Positions 7,600 through 15,805 of a DNA stretch of 18,333 nt are shown here, one piece after another. Location: the NCBI GenBank assembly GCA_025357775.1, contig JANXOQ010000520.1, positions 1 through 18,333 of the forward strand, read 5' to 3'. This stretch comes from Ferruginibacter sp. (lineage in GTDB: Bacteria > Bacteroidota > Bacteroidia > Chitinophagales > Chitinophagaceae). Position numbers and translations under genes: made by a program. The first letter of the stretch is position 1. The number at the start of each line of letters is the position of its first letter. The notes under the pieces were generated by a model. It was not told the origin of the DNA. It did not search any database and saw nothing but the letters and a program-made list of their open reading frames with translations.

Positions 7600-7607
7600 C
7601 AAATGTA
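7600..7607 (-). promoter_or_regulatory. Probable -7 element for the Rrf2-pnuC-tag-kinase operon
   Basis: On the minus strand this reads TACATTTG, matching TAnnTTTG, and ends 12 bases before the preferred Rrf2 start at 7587. It would leave a leader of only a few bases. The nearest TTTG further upstream is about 28 bases away, more than the ideal 19. Confidence 0.4.
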
Positions 7608-7653
7608 AATAGTTTTATTTTAAAAAATGAAAATCCAAATAATAAAACAGTTG

Positions 7654-7661
7654 TAAATTTG
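7654..7661 (+). promoter_or_regulatory. Probable -7 element for comB
   Basis: TAAATTTG on the plus strand matches TAnnTTTG and lies about 65 bases before the comB start. It is divergent from the Rrf2 promoter in the same 139-base spacer, so an autoregulating Rrf2 protein could in principle affect both directions. No clear -33 TTG is seen at the right spacing. Confidence 0.4.
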
Positions 7662-7726
7662 TATATTATGTCTTGATGATTGATGACAATAATTTTTTAA
7701 ACTTTTATAAAAAAATATAATTACAA

Positions 7727-8455
7727 TTGAGCAAGCCAACCCTTTTTACATGCCCATCTCCTGCATTGCTACATTTATACGATGTAAGTAGTAGCATTGT
7801 TGTTATCATAGATGTACTGCGAGCTACATCAACTATTGCTACTGCATTACATAATGGTGCTATAGAAATTATACCAGTAGATAGTGTGCCAGATTGTATA
7901 AGGATTGGTAAAGAATTAGATTGCATTACCGCTGGTGAACGTGATGGAAAAATTGCCGAAGGTTTACAATATGGCAACTCTCCGTTTGAATATCCAACAG
8001 AATTTATTGCAGGAAAAACGCTTGTGCTAACTACCACCAATGGTACAAAGCTTTTACACATGGCGCATAGCCGTGGGGCTAAAGAAATTATTACAGGTTC
8101 GTTTCCAAATATAACATCTGTTTGCAATTACTTACTTTCAAAAAATATAAACGTAATACTAGGCTGTGCCGCATGGAAAGATAAAGTTAATATAGAAGAC
8201 ACTCTTTTTGCAGGTGCTGTAATTAATCGCTTAAAGGAAAACTTTACACTAGAGTGCGATTATTCTCAAATGGCAGAAAGCCTTTACTTAACAGCGAAAG
8301 ATGATTTGTATGGTTTTATGAAAGAGCGAAATGCTACGCATTATCATCGCCTTACAAATTATGGTTTGGAAAAAGACATTCGCTATTGCCTTACAAATGA
8401 CGGAGCACCATCATTACCCGTGTATGTAGATGGGAAGCTGGTGAATAAAATTTAG
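7727..8455 (+). CDS. comB: ComB-like 2-phosphosulfolactate phosphatase
   Basis: This is a member of the ComB family, Mg-dependent phosphatases that hydrolyse 2-phosphosulfolactate to sulfolactate. In methanogens this is a step of coenzyme M synthesis. Conserved blocks are IDVLRATST at 28-36, GERDG at 70-74, NSPFEYP from 84, TTTNGT at 102-107 and EDTLFAGAV at 157-165. At 242 residues it is full length. The start is TTG: an in-frame TAA lies 9 bases upstream and no ATG is available near the conserved N-terminus. A small membrane protein gene follows after 16 bases. No other coenzyme M or sulfonate gene is in view, so the physiological substrate here is open. Confidence 0.88.
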   Translation: MSKPTLFTCPSPALLHLYDVSSSIVVIIDVLRATSTIATALHNGAIEIIPVDSVPDCIRIGKELDCITAGERDGKIAEGLQYGNSPFEYPTEFIAGKTLVLTTTNGTKLLHMAHSRGAKEIITGSFPNITSVCNYLLSKNINVILGCAAWKDKVNIEDTLFAGAVINRLKENFTLECDYSQMAESLYLTAKDDLYGFMKERNATHYHRLTNYGLEKDIRYCLTNDGAPSLPVYVDGKLVNKI

Positions 8456-8471
8456 ATTTACCATATATATA

Positions 8472-8714
8472 ATGAATACCAAAACTCGACGCAATATTTA
8501 TTACACAATAGGTTCGTGTCTTATTTTGCTTAATTTACTTGTAGATTTATCAGAACTTCCTCAACTTATTGCAGATGTAGAAAGCTATGGTATTGGCTAT
8601 TTTTTAGGGTATCACATTTTGATGATTTTTGGCATAATTTTATTAATAATGGGCTACAAATTAAACAAGAAAATTAAATTTGTCGAAAACTTTGATGTAG
8701 AGAAATCCATATAG
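8472..8714 (+). CDS. Small membrane protein of unknown function
   Basis: This 80-residue protein has two predicted membrane helices, about residues 10-26 and 42-62, joined by an acidic loop, with a basic N-terminus and a charged C-terminal tail. It begins 16 bases after comB and is probably co-transcribed with it. I recognise no family. The hydrophobic pattern, positive ends and downstream position support a real gene. Confidence 0.65.
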   Translation: MNTKTRRNIYYTIGSCLILLNLLVDLSELPQLIADVESYGIGYFLGYHILMIFGIILLIMGYKLNKKIKFVENFDVEKSI

Positions 8715-8832
8715 AATATTGGCAAACTATAAACATTTGATTGTTTAAATTTATAATAAAATTATTGAGTAGATTTCATATTAGCTTTTGCCACCAATTT
8801 TTTACCAAAGCTGTACTTATTATTTTTAAAAA

Positions 8833-9429
8833 ATGACTAATAAAAAGTTTTGGAAAAGAACCTCTGTAACCCTCCTTATTTTAATCTCAATTTTAGTCCT
8901 TGGGGTATATATATTCTCTAAACTAACCAGCCTCTATACAAAAAATATAGATAGCTACATTTACAACCTCCCATTTGAAAAAGGCACAAAGCATCTCATT
9001 GTACAAGGCTATGGAGGGTTATTTTCACACAAAAATACAGCAGCTTTAGATTTTGAAATGCCTATAGGCACGGCACTGTTTGCAGCAAGAGGAGGCAGCA
9101 TTTATAGCTTTAAAGATGATTATAATGAAGGCGGCCCTTTTGCTAAATATAAAAACAAGGCAAATTATATTATTGTAAAACATGATGATGGCAGTTTTGG
9201 TTGTTATTGGCATTTGAAAAAAGATGGCATAGTAACTAAAAACGGAACGGTAGAAAAAGGGCAACTCATTGGCTACAGCGGCGCTACTGGTTTTACCCTG
9301 CAACCACATTTACATTTCTCTGTAAAAAGAAAGTTAAACTACGATAAAGATGCTTTTGTACAAACAAACTTTATAACAACAAACGGCATAGAACTATTGC
9401 AAAATGGAGAGGATTACGAAAGACCATAA
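8833..9429 (+). CDS. M23 family peptidase (LytM domain), membrane-anchored
   Basis: This is a zinc metallopeptidase of the M23/LytM fold, likely acting on peptidoglycan cross-links or serving as a scaffold in the envelope. An N-terminal membrane anchor covers about residues 11-29 after a basic start. In the peptidase domain the zinc ligands can be placed as His66 (GLFSHKNT), Asp73 (ALDF) and His161 in the HLH motif (His159, Leu, His161). His127 in YWHL is the other active-site histidine. The spacing between the first His and Asp is six residues rather than the three of classical LytM, as in a Bacteroidota/proteobacterial subgroup with an ALDF motif. At 198 residues it is a short, single-domain form. 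All catalytic positions are present, so activity is likely. It stands alone, with 118 bases before it and a long spacer after it. Confidence 0.88.
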   Translation: MTNKKFWKRTSVTLLILISILVLGVYIFSKLTSLYTKNIDSYIYNLPFEKGTKHLIVQGYGGLFSHKNTAALDFEMPIGTALFAARGGSIYSFKDDYNEGGPFAKYKNKANYIIVKHDDGSFGCYWHLKKDGIVTKNGTVEKGQLIGYSGATGFTLQPHLHFSVKRKLNYDKDAFVQTNFITTNGIELLQNGEDYERP

Positions 9430-9500
9430 AAATGATATTTAAAGTAAAATAAAACATTTTAGACTAAGTGAATGAAAGCTTGGTCAACAAATAATCTTAT

Positions 9501-9690
9501 TCTCTCTTTTTTTCCTTTGCCCTCTTTGCTCTTTTCCACCTTTCCTCCTATCCATTCTCTTCCTTCCCCTTAGCCTTTTTTCCCTTCTACCCTCTTAGTT
9601 GTTTTACCCATTTTTCTCTTATTCTCCTTAGCTCTTTTCCTTCTTTACCCTCTTAGCTCTCCTCTGTATTACCCATTCCCCCACTTTCTC
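9501..9690 (+). repeat. Polypyrimidine tract with degenerate 18-base repeats
   Basis: By hand count only 24 of 190 top-strand bases are purines, in a genome where neighbouring spacers are mainly A/T. Five degenerate copies of a unit resembling CCCTCTTAGCTCTTTTCC start at 9520, 9566, 9590, 9623 and 9648; the last diverges after its first 13 bases. A weaker C/T-rich stretch continues to about 9735. One frame is open for about 50 codons, but that follows from the lack of purines and is not evidence of coding. The tract lies between the M23 gene and the SNF2 helicase, in the sense direction of the helicase. Confidence 0.75.
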
Positions 9691-9813
9691 ACAATTAACC
9701 ACAATATTCCATTGCCCTCCCACTTTACCTTCGTACCTTGCACAATGCGAATGGTACACACAAATTGTAGCATTTAATAATTTTTATTCTGTACTATATA
9801 AATAATTTTTCTT

Positions 9814-12800
9814 TTGGCATTACCACATTTAATAAAGCACGTTTACAATAATGGCACCGACGATGTAATTCGCCGAGGAAAAAAAATACAATCGCTTGGC
9901 TATGTAGAGCTGGTAGAGCATGATGAACTCATGAGCAATATTGTGTTTCGTGTAAAAGACGATGTGTACAATACTTTTTATAAAGTGTATATTGAAAAAT
10001 ACAGCGATGCAAAAGTAATGAGCCTACGTTGCAGTTGTCCATACAATATTGGAGATATATGTAGGCATGAAGCCGCTGGGCTACTGCGTTTACAAGATAT
10101 GGTAGATAAAAATCTGTTGCGCAGCAGTGCCATACAATACAACCAAATGCACTCTGTTGCCAAAATGAAAAATATAGATTTAAAGATGATAAAAATGTTA
10201 TCGTCGCCTTCTATTTTTCAAGAAGCAGAAACATTAATGCAAAGCACCAAAGCCATTATATTAAAAGCAGCAGATGAAAGGATAGAAGCAGAGCTAAAGA
10301 TAAATGGAGAAAAATTTCCTTTAGTAATACAAAAAAACGATGAGCGAAATTTTGATACTTCATGCATGTGTAGCGAAAGTATGCACCCACTTTGTGAGCA
10401 CAAGGTTTTATTATTTGTACAATTACTACAAGCCTACGGCTCAGAATATTTTGATAGTATAAGAAACTGGGATAAAGAAAAAAATAAAATACTTGGTATA
10501 TACGGCTACAGTTTGGCTGATAACCTTACGGGGAAATTTGAGTTTACTTATAAAGATGGTAAGCCGTTTTTAAAAGTGCTTGACACAAATATAAAAAGAG
10601 TAGTAACCCCTGTGCCAAATACTCCCATACCTACTTACAGAGCCGCCTCAAACTTTGTAACCATAAAAGCGGCACCTGTAGATGAAGAAAAAACGACTGT
10701 TGTAGAAAAGAAAAAATTGCGCCTTGGGTTGGTGTTTAATTTTAATGCAAAAAACTACCCTGGTTTTACGGTTGATGCATTGCAAGGCGAGCCAGATGAA
10801 GACAATAAAAAATACTTAGGCAAAACAGAAAAAATAGACCTTACCAAATTTGTAGAAACCGATGGGTTTTCGGAAGATGATAAATCACTTTTTCAACAAG
10901 TAAGAAAATTACAAGAAAATGAAATAAACAAATACCTCAATCGAAACTCACCTTTTAGCGGTATATGGGAAAACATTATACATACCGATGGAGATGATTT
11001 ACCAGAGGAAACAAAAAATTTAATTACAGAATACCTTCATCCAAAACTAAAAAAAATTTTTGATGAGCAAAACAACAATCCATTTATTTTTATACTGCCT
11101 TTTTCAAAGCAATTAAAAACAGCTCATCTAAAAGATACTGAAGTAAGCAATGAATTGCTAAGCCCCTTATTTAAAGTACAAGCAAAAAAGAAAGATTTTG
11201 AAATAGCCTGTATGATAAAAATAAACGGCGAGCCTGTAGCATTTACCGAAAACAAATCACCGAGCAGCCTTATTTTTTTGCATGAAGATATATTGTACAC
11301 TTGGCAAAAAACGGAAGATGTAATGCAAGCCGAAAAATTTATTAAAGAAGGCAACATTGCATTAAATAAAAAGAACTGGGCAGAAAAAATGCAAGAAGTT
11401 ATTCTGCCGCTTACAAGAGAGTATGAAGTAGAGTTTGATAAATCGTTGGTAAAAGAAGTAAAAGTTTCGCTGCCAGATATACGATTAATGCTACAAGAGC
11501 GTGGAGAATATTTATTGTTTCAACCAGTGTTTTCTTACAAAGGGTTTGAAACAAAAGCTGGCGATAAAGAAACCATGATAATACCCGATGGCGATAAAAT
11601 TTTACAAATAAATAGAAACAAAGAAGCTGAAGATGAGTTTATGAAAAAACTCGAAAACCTACACTCTGGCTTTGTATTAAAACAAGAGAGTGGGAGCTTG
11701 GTTTTATCAGGTGCAGACGTGCTTCGTAACAATTGGTTCTTTTTGTTTGTAGATGCAATGAAGGAAATGAAAGTGCCTGTATTTGGTTTTGAGGCATTGA
11801 AAAATTTTAGGTTTAACACCGCAAAACCAAGTACACAAATACATGTAACGAGTGGGCTCGATTGGTTTGATGCAAAAGTAGAAATAGAATTTGGTGAGCA
11901 ACGGGTAGGTATTGCCGAAATAAAACAAGCCTTGCAAGACAAGCGTTCATTTGTACAATTAACAGATGGTACATTGGGAATTTTACCTGATGAGTGGTTG
12001 AAAAAATATTCGTTGTTGTTTAAAGTGGGGGAAGGGCGTACAGATAAGCTACGGCTGAGCAAATACCACATGAGTGTGATAGACGACTTGTATGAAAACC
12101 GCAATGAGGAAGAATTAAGTTTTGCATTAGATGAAAAATACGAGCGCCTGCGTGAGTTTAAAAACATTCCAGAAACAGAAGCGCCACACCAACTCGAACC
12201 CATTTTACGACCATACCAACTTGCAGGGTATCGCTGGCTCAATTACTTAAATGAAGTAGGCTGGGGCGGCATTTTAGCAGATGATATGGGATTAGGCAAA
12301 ACCATACAAGCACTTACCATGCTTGACCATTATAAAAAAATAAATGAAACACTTTGTGCAATTGTAGTATGCCCTACTACACTTATATACAACTGGCAAA
12401 ATGAAATAAAAAAGTTTACACCCACGCTTACTGCACACATACACCACGGCAGCACCCGTACACGCAATGTGGAAGAATTAAAAGCCGCTAATGTTGTAAT
12501 AACAACGTACGGCACTTTGCGAAGTGATATACAATTGCTGCTTAAATTAAAATTTGACTATGTCGTTTTAGATGAAAGTCAAGCTATAAAAAACCCTTCA
12601 TCGAAAGTTACGAAAGCAGCCTCATTACTGCATGCTACCAATAAAATATGCATGAGTGGTACGCCGCTACAAAACAATACGTTTGATATATTTGCCCAAA
12701 TGAATTTCTTAAACCCAGGTCTGCTAGGCACTATGGAGTTTTTTAGAAATGAGTTTGCAAACCCTATAGATAAAATGGGTGACCAAGAACCAAAAGAACA

Positions 12801-13593
12801 TTTACGAAAGCTTTTGTATCCATTTATACTACGCCGCACAAAAGAGCAAGTAGCAAAAGACTTACCAGAAAAAACAGAGCAAATACTTTTTTGCGAAATG
12901 GAAAAAGAGCAACGTAAAATATATGATGCCTATAGAAATAGCTACCGTGAAAAAATAATGGGCACAATAGATGAGCATGGAATTGGCAAAAGCCAGCTAA
13001 CCATTTTGCAAGGCCTTATGAAACTTCGCCAAATATGCGATAGCCCAGCTATATTAAATGAAGAAGATAAATTTCCTAACCATTCTATAAAGCTAGATGA
13101 GCTTACTAGAGAAATTACTGAAAACATTGGCGAACATAAGGCACTAATATTTTCGCAGTTCCTGGGTATGCTTGCTCTTATAAAACAAAAGTTGATAGAA
13201 AATAATATTCCGTATGAATATTTTGATGGCAGCACTTCCGCACCCGATAGAGAAAAGGCGATACAAAATTTTCAAAACAATGATGAGTGCCGTGTGTTTT
13301 TAATATCACTAAAAGCGGGAGGTGTGGGGCTTAACCTTACAGCCGCAGATTATGTATACATTGTTGACCCTTGGTGGAACCCCGCTGTAGAGCAGCAAGC
13401 CATTGACCGTACGCACCGTATAGGTCAAACCAAAAATATTTTTGCTTACCGTATGATATGTATAGATACTATTGAAGATAAAATATTACAATTGCAAGAG
13501 CGTAAAAAAATATTGGCTAAAGAGCTTATTGCAGATGATGCAAATTTTGTGAAAGCATTGAGCAAGCAGGATGTGGAGTATTTGTTTTCGTAA
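9814..13593 (+). CDS. SNF2 family DEAD/DEAH helicase with two SWIM zinc fingers
   Basis: This is a 1259-residue cytoplasmic SNF2-type ATPase, expected to translocate on double-stranded DNA and remodel protein-DNA complexes. The start is TTG, since an in-frame TAA lies 15 bases upstream and no ATG is close. The N-terminus has a SWIM finger (Cys73, Cys75, Cys83, His85) and a second CxC-x7-CxH finger of identical spacing (Cys184, Cys186, Cys194, His196). A long middle region (about 200-780) shows no motif I know. The helicase core has Walker A DDMGLGKT at 823-830, the DESQ box at 920-923, SGTPLQNN at 948-955, GGVGLNLT at 1169-1176 and the arginine-finger motif QAIDRTHRIGQ at 1195-1205. All motor motifs are intact. 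It seems monocistronic; its cellular role is unknown. Confidence 0.93.
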   Translation: MALPHLIKHVYNNGTDDVIRRGKKIQSLGYVELVEHDELMSNIVFRVKDDVYNTFYKVYIEKYSDAKVMSLRCSCPYNIGDICRHEAAGLLRLQDMVDKNLLRSSAIQYNQMHSVAKMKNIDLKMIKMLSSPSIFQEAETLMQSTKAIILKAADERIEAELKINGEKFPLVIQKNDERNFDTSCMCSESMHPLCEHKVLLFVQLLQAYGSEYFDSIRNWDKEKNKILGIYGYSLADNLTGKFEFTYKDGKPFLKVLDTNIKRVVTPVPNTPIPTYRAASNFVTIKAAPVDEEKTTVVEKKKLRLGLVFNFNAKNYPGFTVDALQGEPDEDNKKYLGKTEKIDLTKFVETDGFSEDDKSLFQQVRKLQENEINKYLNRNSPFSGIWENIIHTDGDDLPEETKNLITEYLHPKLKKIFDEQNNNPFIFILPFSKQLKTAHLKDTEVSNELLSPLFKVQAKKKDFEIACMIKINGEPVAFTENKSPSSLIFLHEDILYTWQKTEDVMQAEKFIKEGNIALNKKNWAEKMQEVILPLTREYEVEFDKSLVKEVKVSLPDIRLMLQERGEYLLFQPVFSYKGFETKAGDKETMIIPDGDKILQINRNKEAEDEFMKKLENLHSGFVLKQESGSLVLSGADVLRNNWFFLFVDAMKEMKVPVFGFEALKNFRFNTAKPSTQIHVTSGLDWFDAKVEIEFGEQRVGIAEIKQALQDKRSFVQLTDGTLGILPDEWLKKYSLLFKVGEGRTDKLRLSKYHMSVIDDLYENRNEEELSFALDEKYERLREFKNIPETEAPHQLEPILRPYQLAGYRWLNYLNEVGWGGILADDMGLGKTIQALTMLDHYKKINETLCAIVVCPTTLIYNWQNEIKKFTPTLTAHIHHGSTRTRNVEELKAANVVITTYGTLRSDIQLLLKLKFDYVVLDESQAIKNPSSKVTKAASLLHATNKICMSGTPLQNNTFDIFAQMNFLNPGLLGTMEFFRNEFANPIDKMGDQEPKEHLRKLLYPFILRRTKEQVAKDLPEKTEQILFCEMEKEQRKIYDAYRNSYREKIMGTIDEHGIGKSQLTILQGLMKLRQICDSPAILNEEDKFPNHSIKLDELTREITENIGEHKALIFSQFLGMLALIKQKLIENNIPYEYFDGSTSAPDREKAIQNFQNNDECRVFLISLKAGGVGLNLTAADYVYIVDPWWNPAVEQQAIDRTHRIGQTKNIFAYRMICIDTIEDKILQLQERKKILAKELIADDANFVKALSKQDVEYLFS

Positions 13594-14050
13594 AATAGAT
13601 TTATGAAATTGCGATATGCTTTAACTATATCAATGATTAGTTATTATTTTAAAGAATTTTGGTTTTTGTAAAAATAATGCACACAGCCATGGTTTATAAA
13701 ATTCCAATTGTAGCAATATATTTTGAAGTTACTTAATGATAATTTTTTATTAAAAATAGCTTTCACATCCGAAGGGTAGGTATTTATTGTACTGGTAATT
13801 TTTTCTAGTATATATTTTATCAGCTTACATTTTGTGGAAAATTAATATAGGTATTGTATACTTATTCTAGCATCAGCTTATGTAATGCAATAAATAGTCA
13901 ACTATAAATACAAATCTTTTTTTTATTAAACCCCAATAAATATAAAAACTAACATTTATTACTATCAGAAATTAATTCAATTTGTTGCGCTATCTAATTT
14001 ATTAACAAATAAAATTTAAGGTCTAAAAAAATTAATTTCTTAACTGTAGT
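13594..14050. other. 457-base spacer between convergent genes, no clear gene
   Basis: This AT-rich gap lies between the stops of the SNF2 helicase and obg. A minus-strand frame of 65 codons (13644-13841) is open between two stops but has no ATG and could be chance or a decayed remnant. Two short plus-strand ATG frames of 19 and 22 codons look random. The 9-mer ATCAGCTTA occurs twice, at about 13819 and 13872, each preceded by TCTAG. I see no tRNA and no strong terminator hairpin. Confidence 0.5.
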
Positions 14051-15043
14051 TTATCCATTTAAAGACTTCCACAACATATCCTTTAACTCCAATAAATTTA
14101 TATTTGTAAGCGATGAAATAAATATGGATGGAATATTTACAGGCAATTCCTTTTTAATAGCTTCTTTTAGCTCATCACAAAGCATATCGCTTTTACTTAC
14201 CGCAATTACAAAATCTTTTTGCAACATTTCAGGGTTGTATTGTTCAAGCTCATTTCTAAGTATTTCAAATTCTTTTTTATGGTCGTTACTATCCGCAGGT
14301 ATCAAAAATAGTAAAATTGAATTTCGCTCAATATGGCGTAGAAAGCGATGTCCAAGACCCTTACCTTCAGATGCACCTTCTATAATGCCAGGCAAATCCG
14401 CAATACAAAAACTTTTTCCATCTCTATACTTTACCATGCCAAGCTGTGGTACCAAAGTTGTAAAAGCATAGTCTGCTATTTTGGGTTTAGCAGCAGTTAT
14501 AACAGATAGCAACGTAGACTTACCAGCATTGGGGAAACCCACTAAACCTACATCAGCCAATACTTTCAGCTCAAGCGTTCTTATACCTTCTATACCAGTT
14601 TCGCCAGGTTGTGCATATTCAGGAGCTTGGTTGGTACTAGTTTTAAAATTATAATTACCGAGCCCACCTCTACCACCTTTTGCCAATATTATTTCCTCAC
14701 CATCATGCAATATTTCCGCCAATTTTTCACCTGTTTCAGCATCCTTAGCAATAGTGCCAAGCGGCACTTCTATAATTATATCTTTACCAGTTTTACCACT
14801 TCGTTGTCCACCTTCACCGTTGCCACCATTATCTGCCAACACATTTTTAAAATATCGAAGATGTAGTAATGTCCATAATTGTGTATTGCCTTTCAAAATA
14901 ATATGCGCACCTCTACCACCATCACCACCATCTGGGCCACCCTCTGCCGTAAGTTTATTACGCAGAAAATGCCTGCTACCTGCACCGCCATGCCCGCTTC
15001 GGCAAAAAATATTTATTTGATCTACAAAGTTTGAACGTTCCAC
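14051..15043 (-). CDS. obg: Obg/CgtA family GTPase
   Basis: This essential GTPase binds the large ribosomal subunit and links ribosome assembly to growth. The glycine-rich Obg fold covers about residues 4-160 ([33 protein letters not shown]). The G domain follows: G1 GFPNAGKS at 169-176, the G2 threonines at 195-196, G3 DLPG at 216-219, G4 SKSD at 283-286 and a G5-like ISSLTN near 309. In G4 the usual Asn of NKxD is Ser. The protein ends directly after the G domain at 330 residues, so the C-terminal OCT domain seen in some Obg proteins is absent. It is convergent with the helicase and has no gene close upstream on its strand. Confidence 0.95.
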   Translation of the reverse strand: MERSNFVDQINIFCRSGHGGAGSRHFLRNKLTAEGGPDGGDGGRGAHIILKGNTQLWTLLHLRYFKNVLADNGGNGEGGQRSGKTGKDIIIEVPLGTIAKDAETGEKLAEILHDGEEIILAKGGRGGLGNYNFKTSTNQAPEYAQPGETGIEGIRTLELKVLADVGLVGFPNAGKSTLLSVITAAKPKIADYAFTTLVPQLGMVKYRDGKSFCIADLPGIIEGASEGKGLGHRFLRHIERNSILLFLIPADSNDHKKEFEILRNELEQYNPEMLQKDFVIAVSKSDMLCDELKEAIKKELPVNIPSIFISSLTNINLLELKDMLWKSLNG

Positions 15044-15370
15044 TTGCTATTGTTTTATAATTTGCGAAAATACAAAAATGTAAGCGCATTAGATGGTTTG
15101 CTTTTTTAAAAGGAATTTACGCTTGTAGATTTTATTTAAATAGAAGTTTCTGTGCAAAATTTTCAACTCAATTTTTTAGAGGTTATATTTCTTTACAAAT
15201 TCTATAAAGATTCTTTTTTGAGCTTTAAGTATTTATATTTCTTCTGGCTTTGGTTCGGTCTCTTTCCTTTATACACATTGCTCTATTTGCCGTCACTTTT
15301 AAACAGTTTACTCCGTCTCAACTTTTTAAATATTAGTATAATAAAATAGTAAACAAATTATATTTTCAGA
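15044..15370. other. Spacer upstream of obg and the membrane-protein pair, no clear gene
   Basis: This region should hold the obg promoter (a TATTTTCG-like box on the minus strand at 15072-15065 is a weak candidate). About 15240-15325 is visibly richer in G and C than its surroundings. A plus-strand GTG frame of 65 codons (15152-15349) has a low-complexity Phe/Leu/Tyr-rich translation and I do not call it a gene. The GC-richer patch might be a remnant or a small RNA, but I see no supporting structure. Confidence 0.4.
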
Positions 15371-15375
15371 AAATA

Positions 15376-15405
15376 TTGAAAATACAAAAATATTTATTAT
15401 CTTTG
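15376..15405 (+). promoter_or_regulatory. Canonical Bacteroidota promoter (TTG-N19-TATCTTTG)
   Basis: A TTG at 15376-15378 is followed after 19 bases by TATCTTTG at 15398-15405, matching both the -33 and -7 elements known for Bacteroidota sigma factors, with the expected spacing. The -7 box ends 34 bases before the ATG of the first tandem membrane protein at 15440. This is the strongest promoter match in the window. Confidence 0.75.
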
Positions 15406-15439
15406 TGAAACAAATGGATATTCATAAAAAAAGAAAACC

Positions 15440-15793
15440 ATGAATGTTGCGGCTTATATCATTTATCTCTTTATTACCTACATAATAACTGTAAGAGTGG
15501 GTAAAAGTTTTTACATAAATGGGCGTCATTACATACTAACCATTGTATATGGCGATGAAAAACTAACTGATTTTATTAATAAAATTTTGCTATCTGGTTA
15601 TTATCTTGTTAACCTCGGCTATGCAACAATTATGCTCAGCTTTTGGAAAACAGTTAACAGCCTTGCAGATGTTATTGCAAGTGTATGCAACATGACTGGA
15701 AAAATAATTTTATCCTTAGCCATTATTCATTTTGCCAATATGCTTATTATTAAAGTTATCGGAAAAAAAGCAACATCTTTTCACAAACTATAA
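15440..15793 (+). CDS. Membrane protein of unknown function, copy 1 of a tandem pair
   Basis: This 117-residue protein has three or so hydrophobic segments (about residues 4-18, 51-66 and 86-106). It begins 34 bases after a canonical promoter. It aligns along most of its length with the next gene: both share N-x2-AY-x-IYL near the start, a G-x-E turn, NK-x4-G-[YF]-YL-x-NLG-[YF]-A in the middle and a GKK/GRK end. The pair therefore arose by duplication. I do not recognise the family. Secretion signals are absent, so an inner-membrane location is expected. Confidence 0.75.
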   Translation: MNVAAYIIYLFITYIITVRVGKSFYINGRHYILTIVYGDEKLTDFINKILLSGYYLVNLGYATIMLSFWKTVNSLADVIASVCNMTGKIILSLAIIHFANMLIIKVIGKKATSFHKL

Positions 15794-15805
15794 AAAACAA
15801 CAATC

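Noticed and set aside
7588..7602. Upstream ATG giving a five-residue extension of the Rrf2 regulator
   Set aside because: The second ATG matches the canonical family N-terminus, and the probable -7 promoter box overlaps the first ATG.
9501..9657. Open frame of about 50 codons through the pyrimidine tract
   Set aside because: Stop codons need purines, so a C/T-only stretch is open by composition alone; the translation is a Ser/Leu/Phe/Pro repeat without a start.
9520..9665. CRISPR-like array in the repeated pyrimidine tract
   Set aside because: The copies are degenerate, spacing is irregular (24 to 46 bases), spacers are also pyrimidine-rich, and no cas gene is nearby.
11535..12242. 235-codon open frame on the minus strand
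   Set aside because: It lies wholly inside the SNF2 helicase gene, which has intact family motifs. The antisense translation is Ser/Phe/Cys-rich low complexity, as expected for a shadow frame.
15152..15349. 65-codon GTG-started plus-strand frame rich in Phe, Leu and Tyr
   Set aside because: It has a low-complexity translation, no start context, no neighbours in operon spacing and no recognisable domain; chance is likely in AT-rich DNA.
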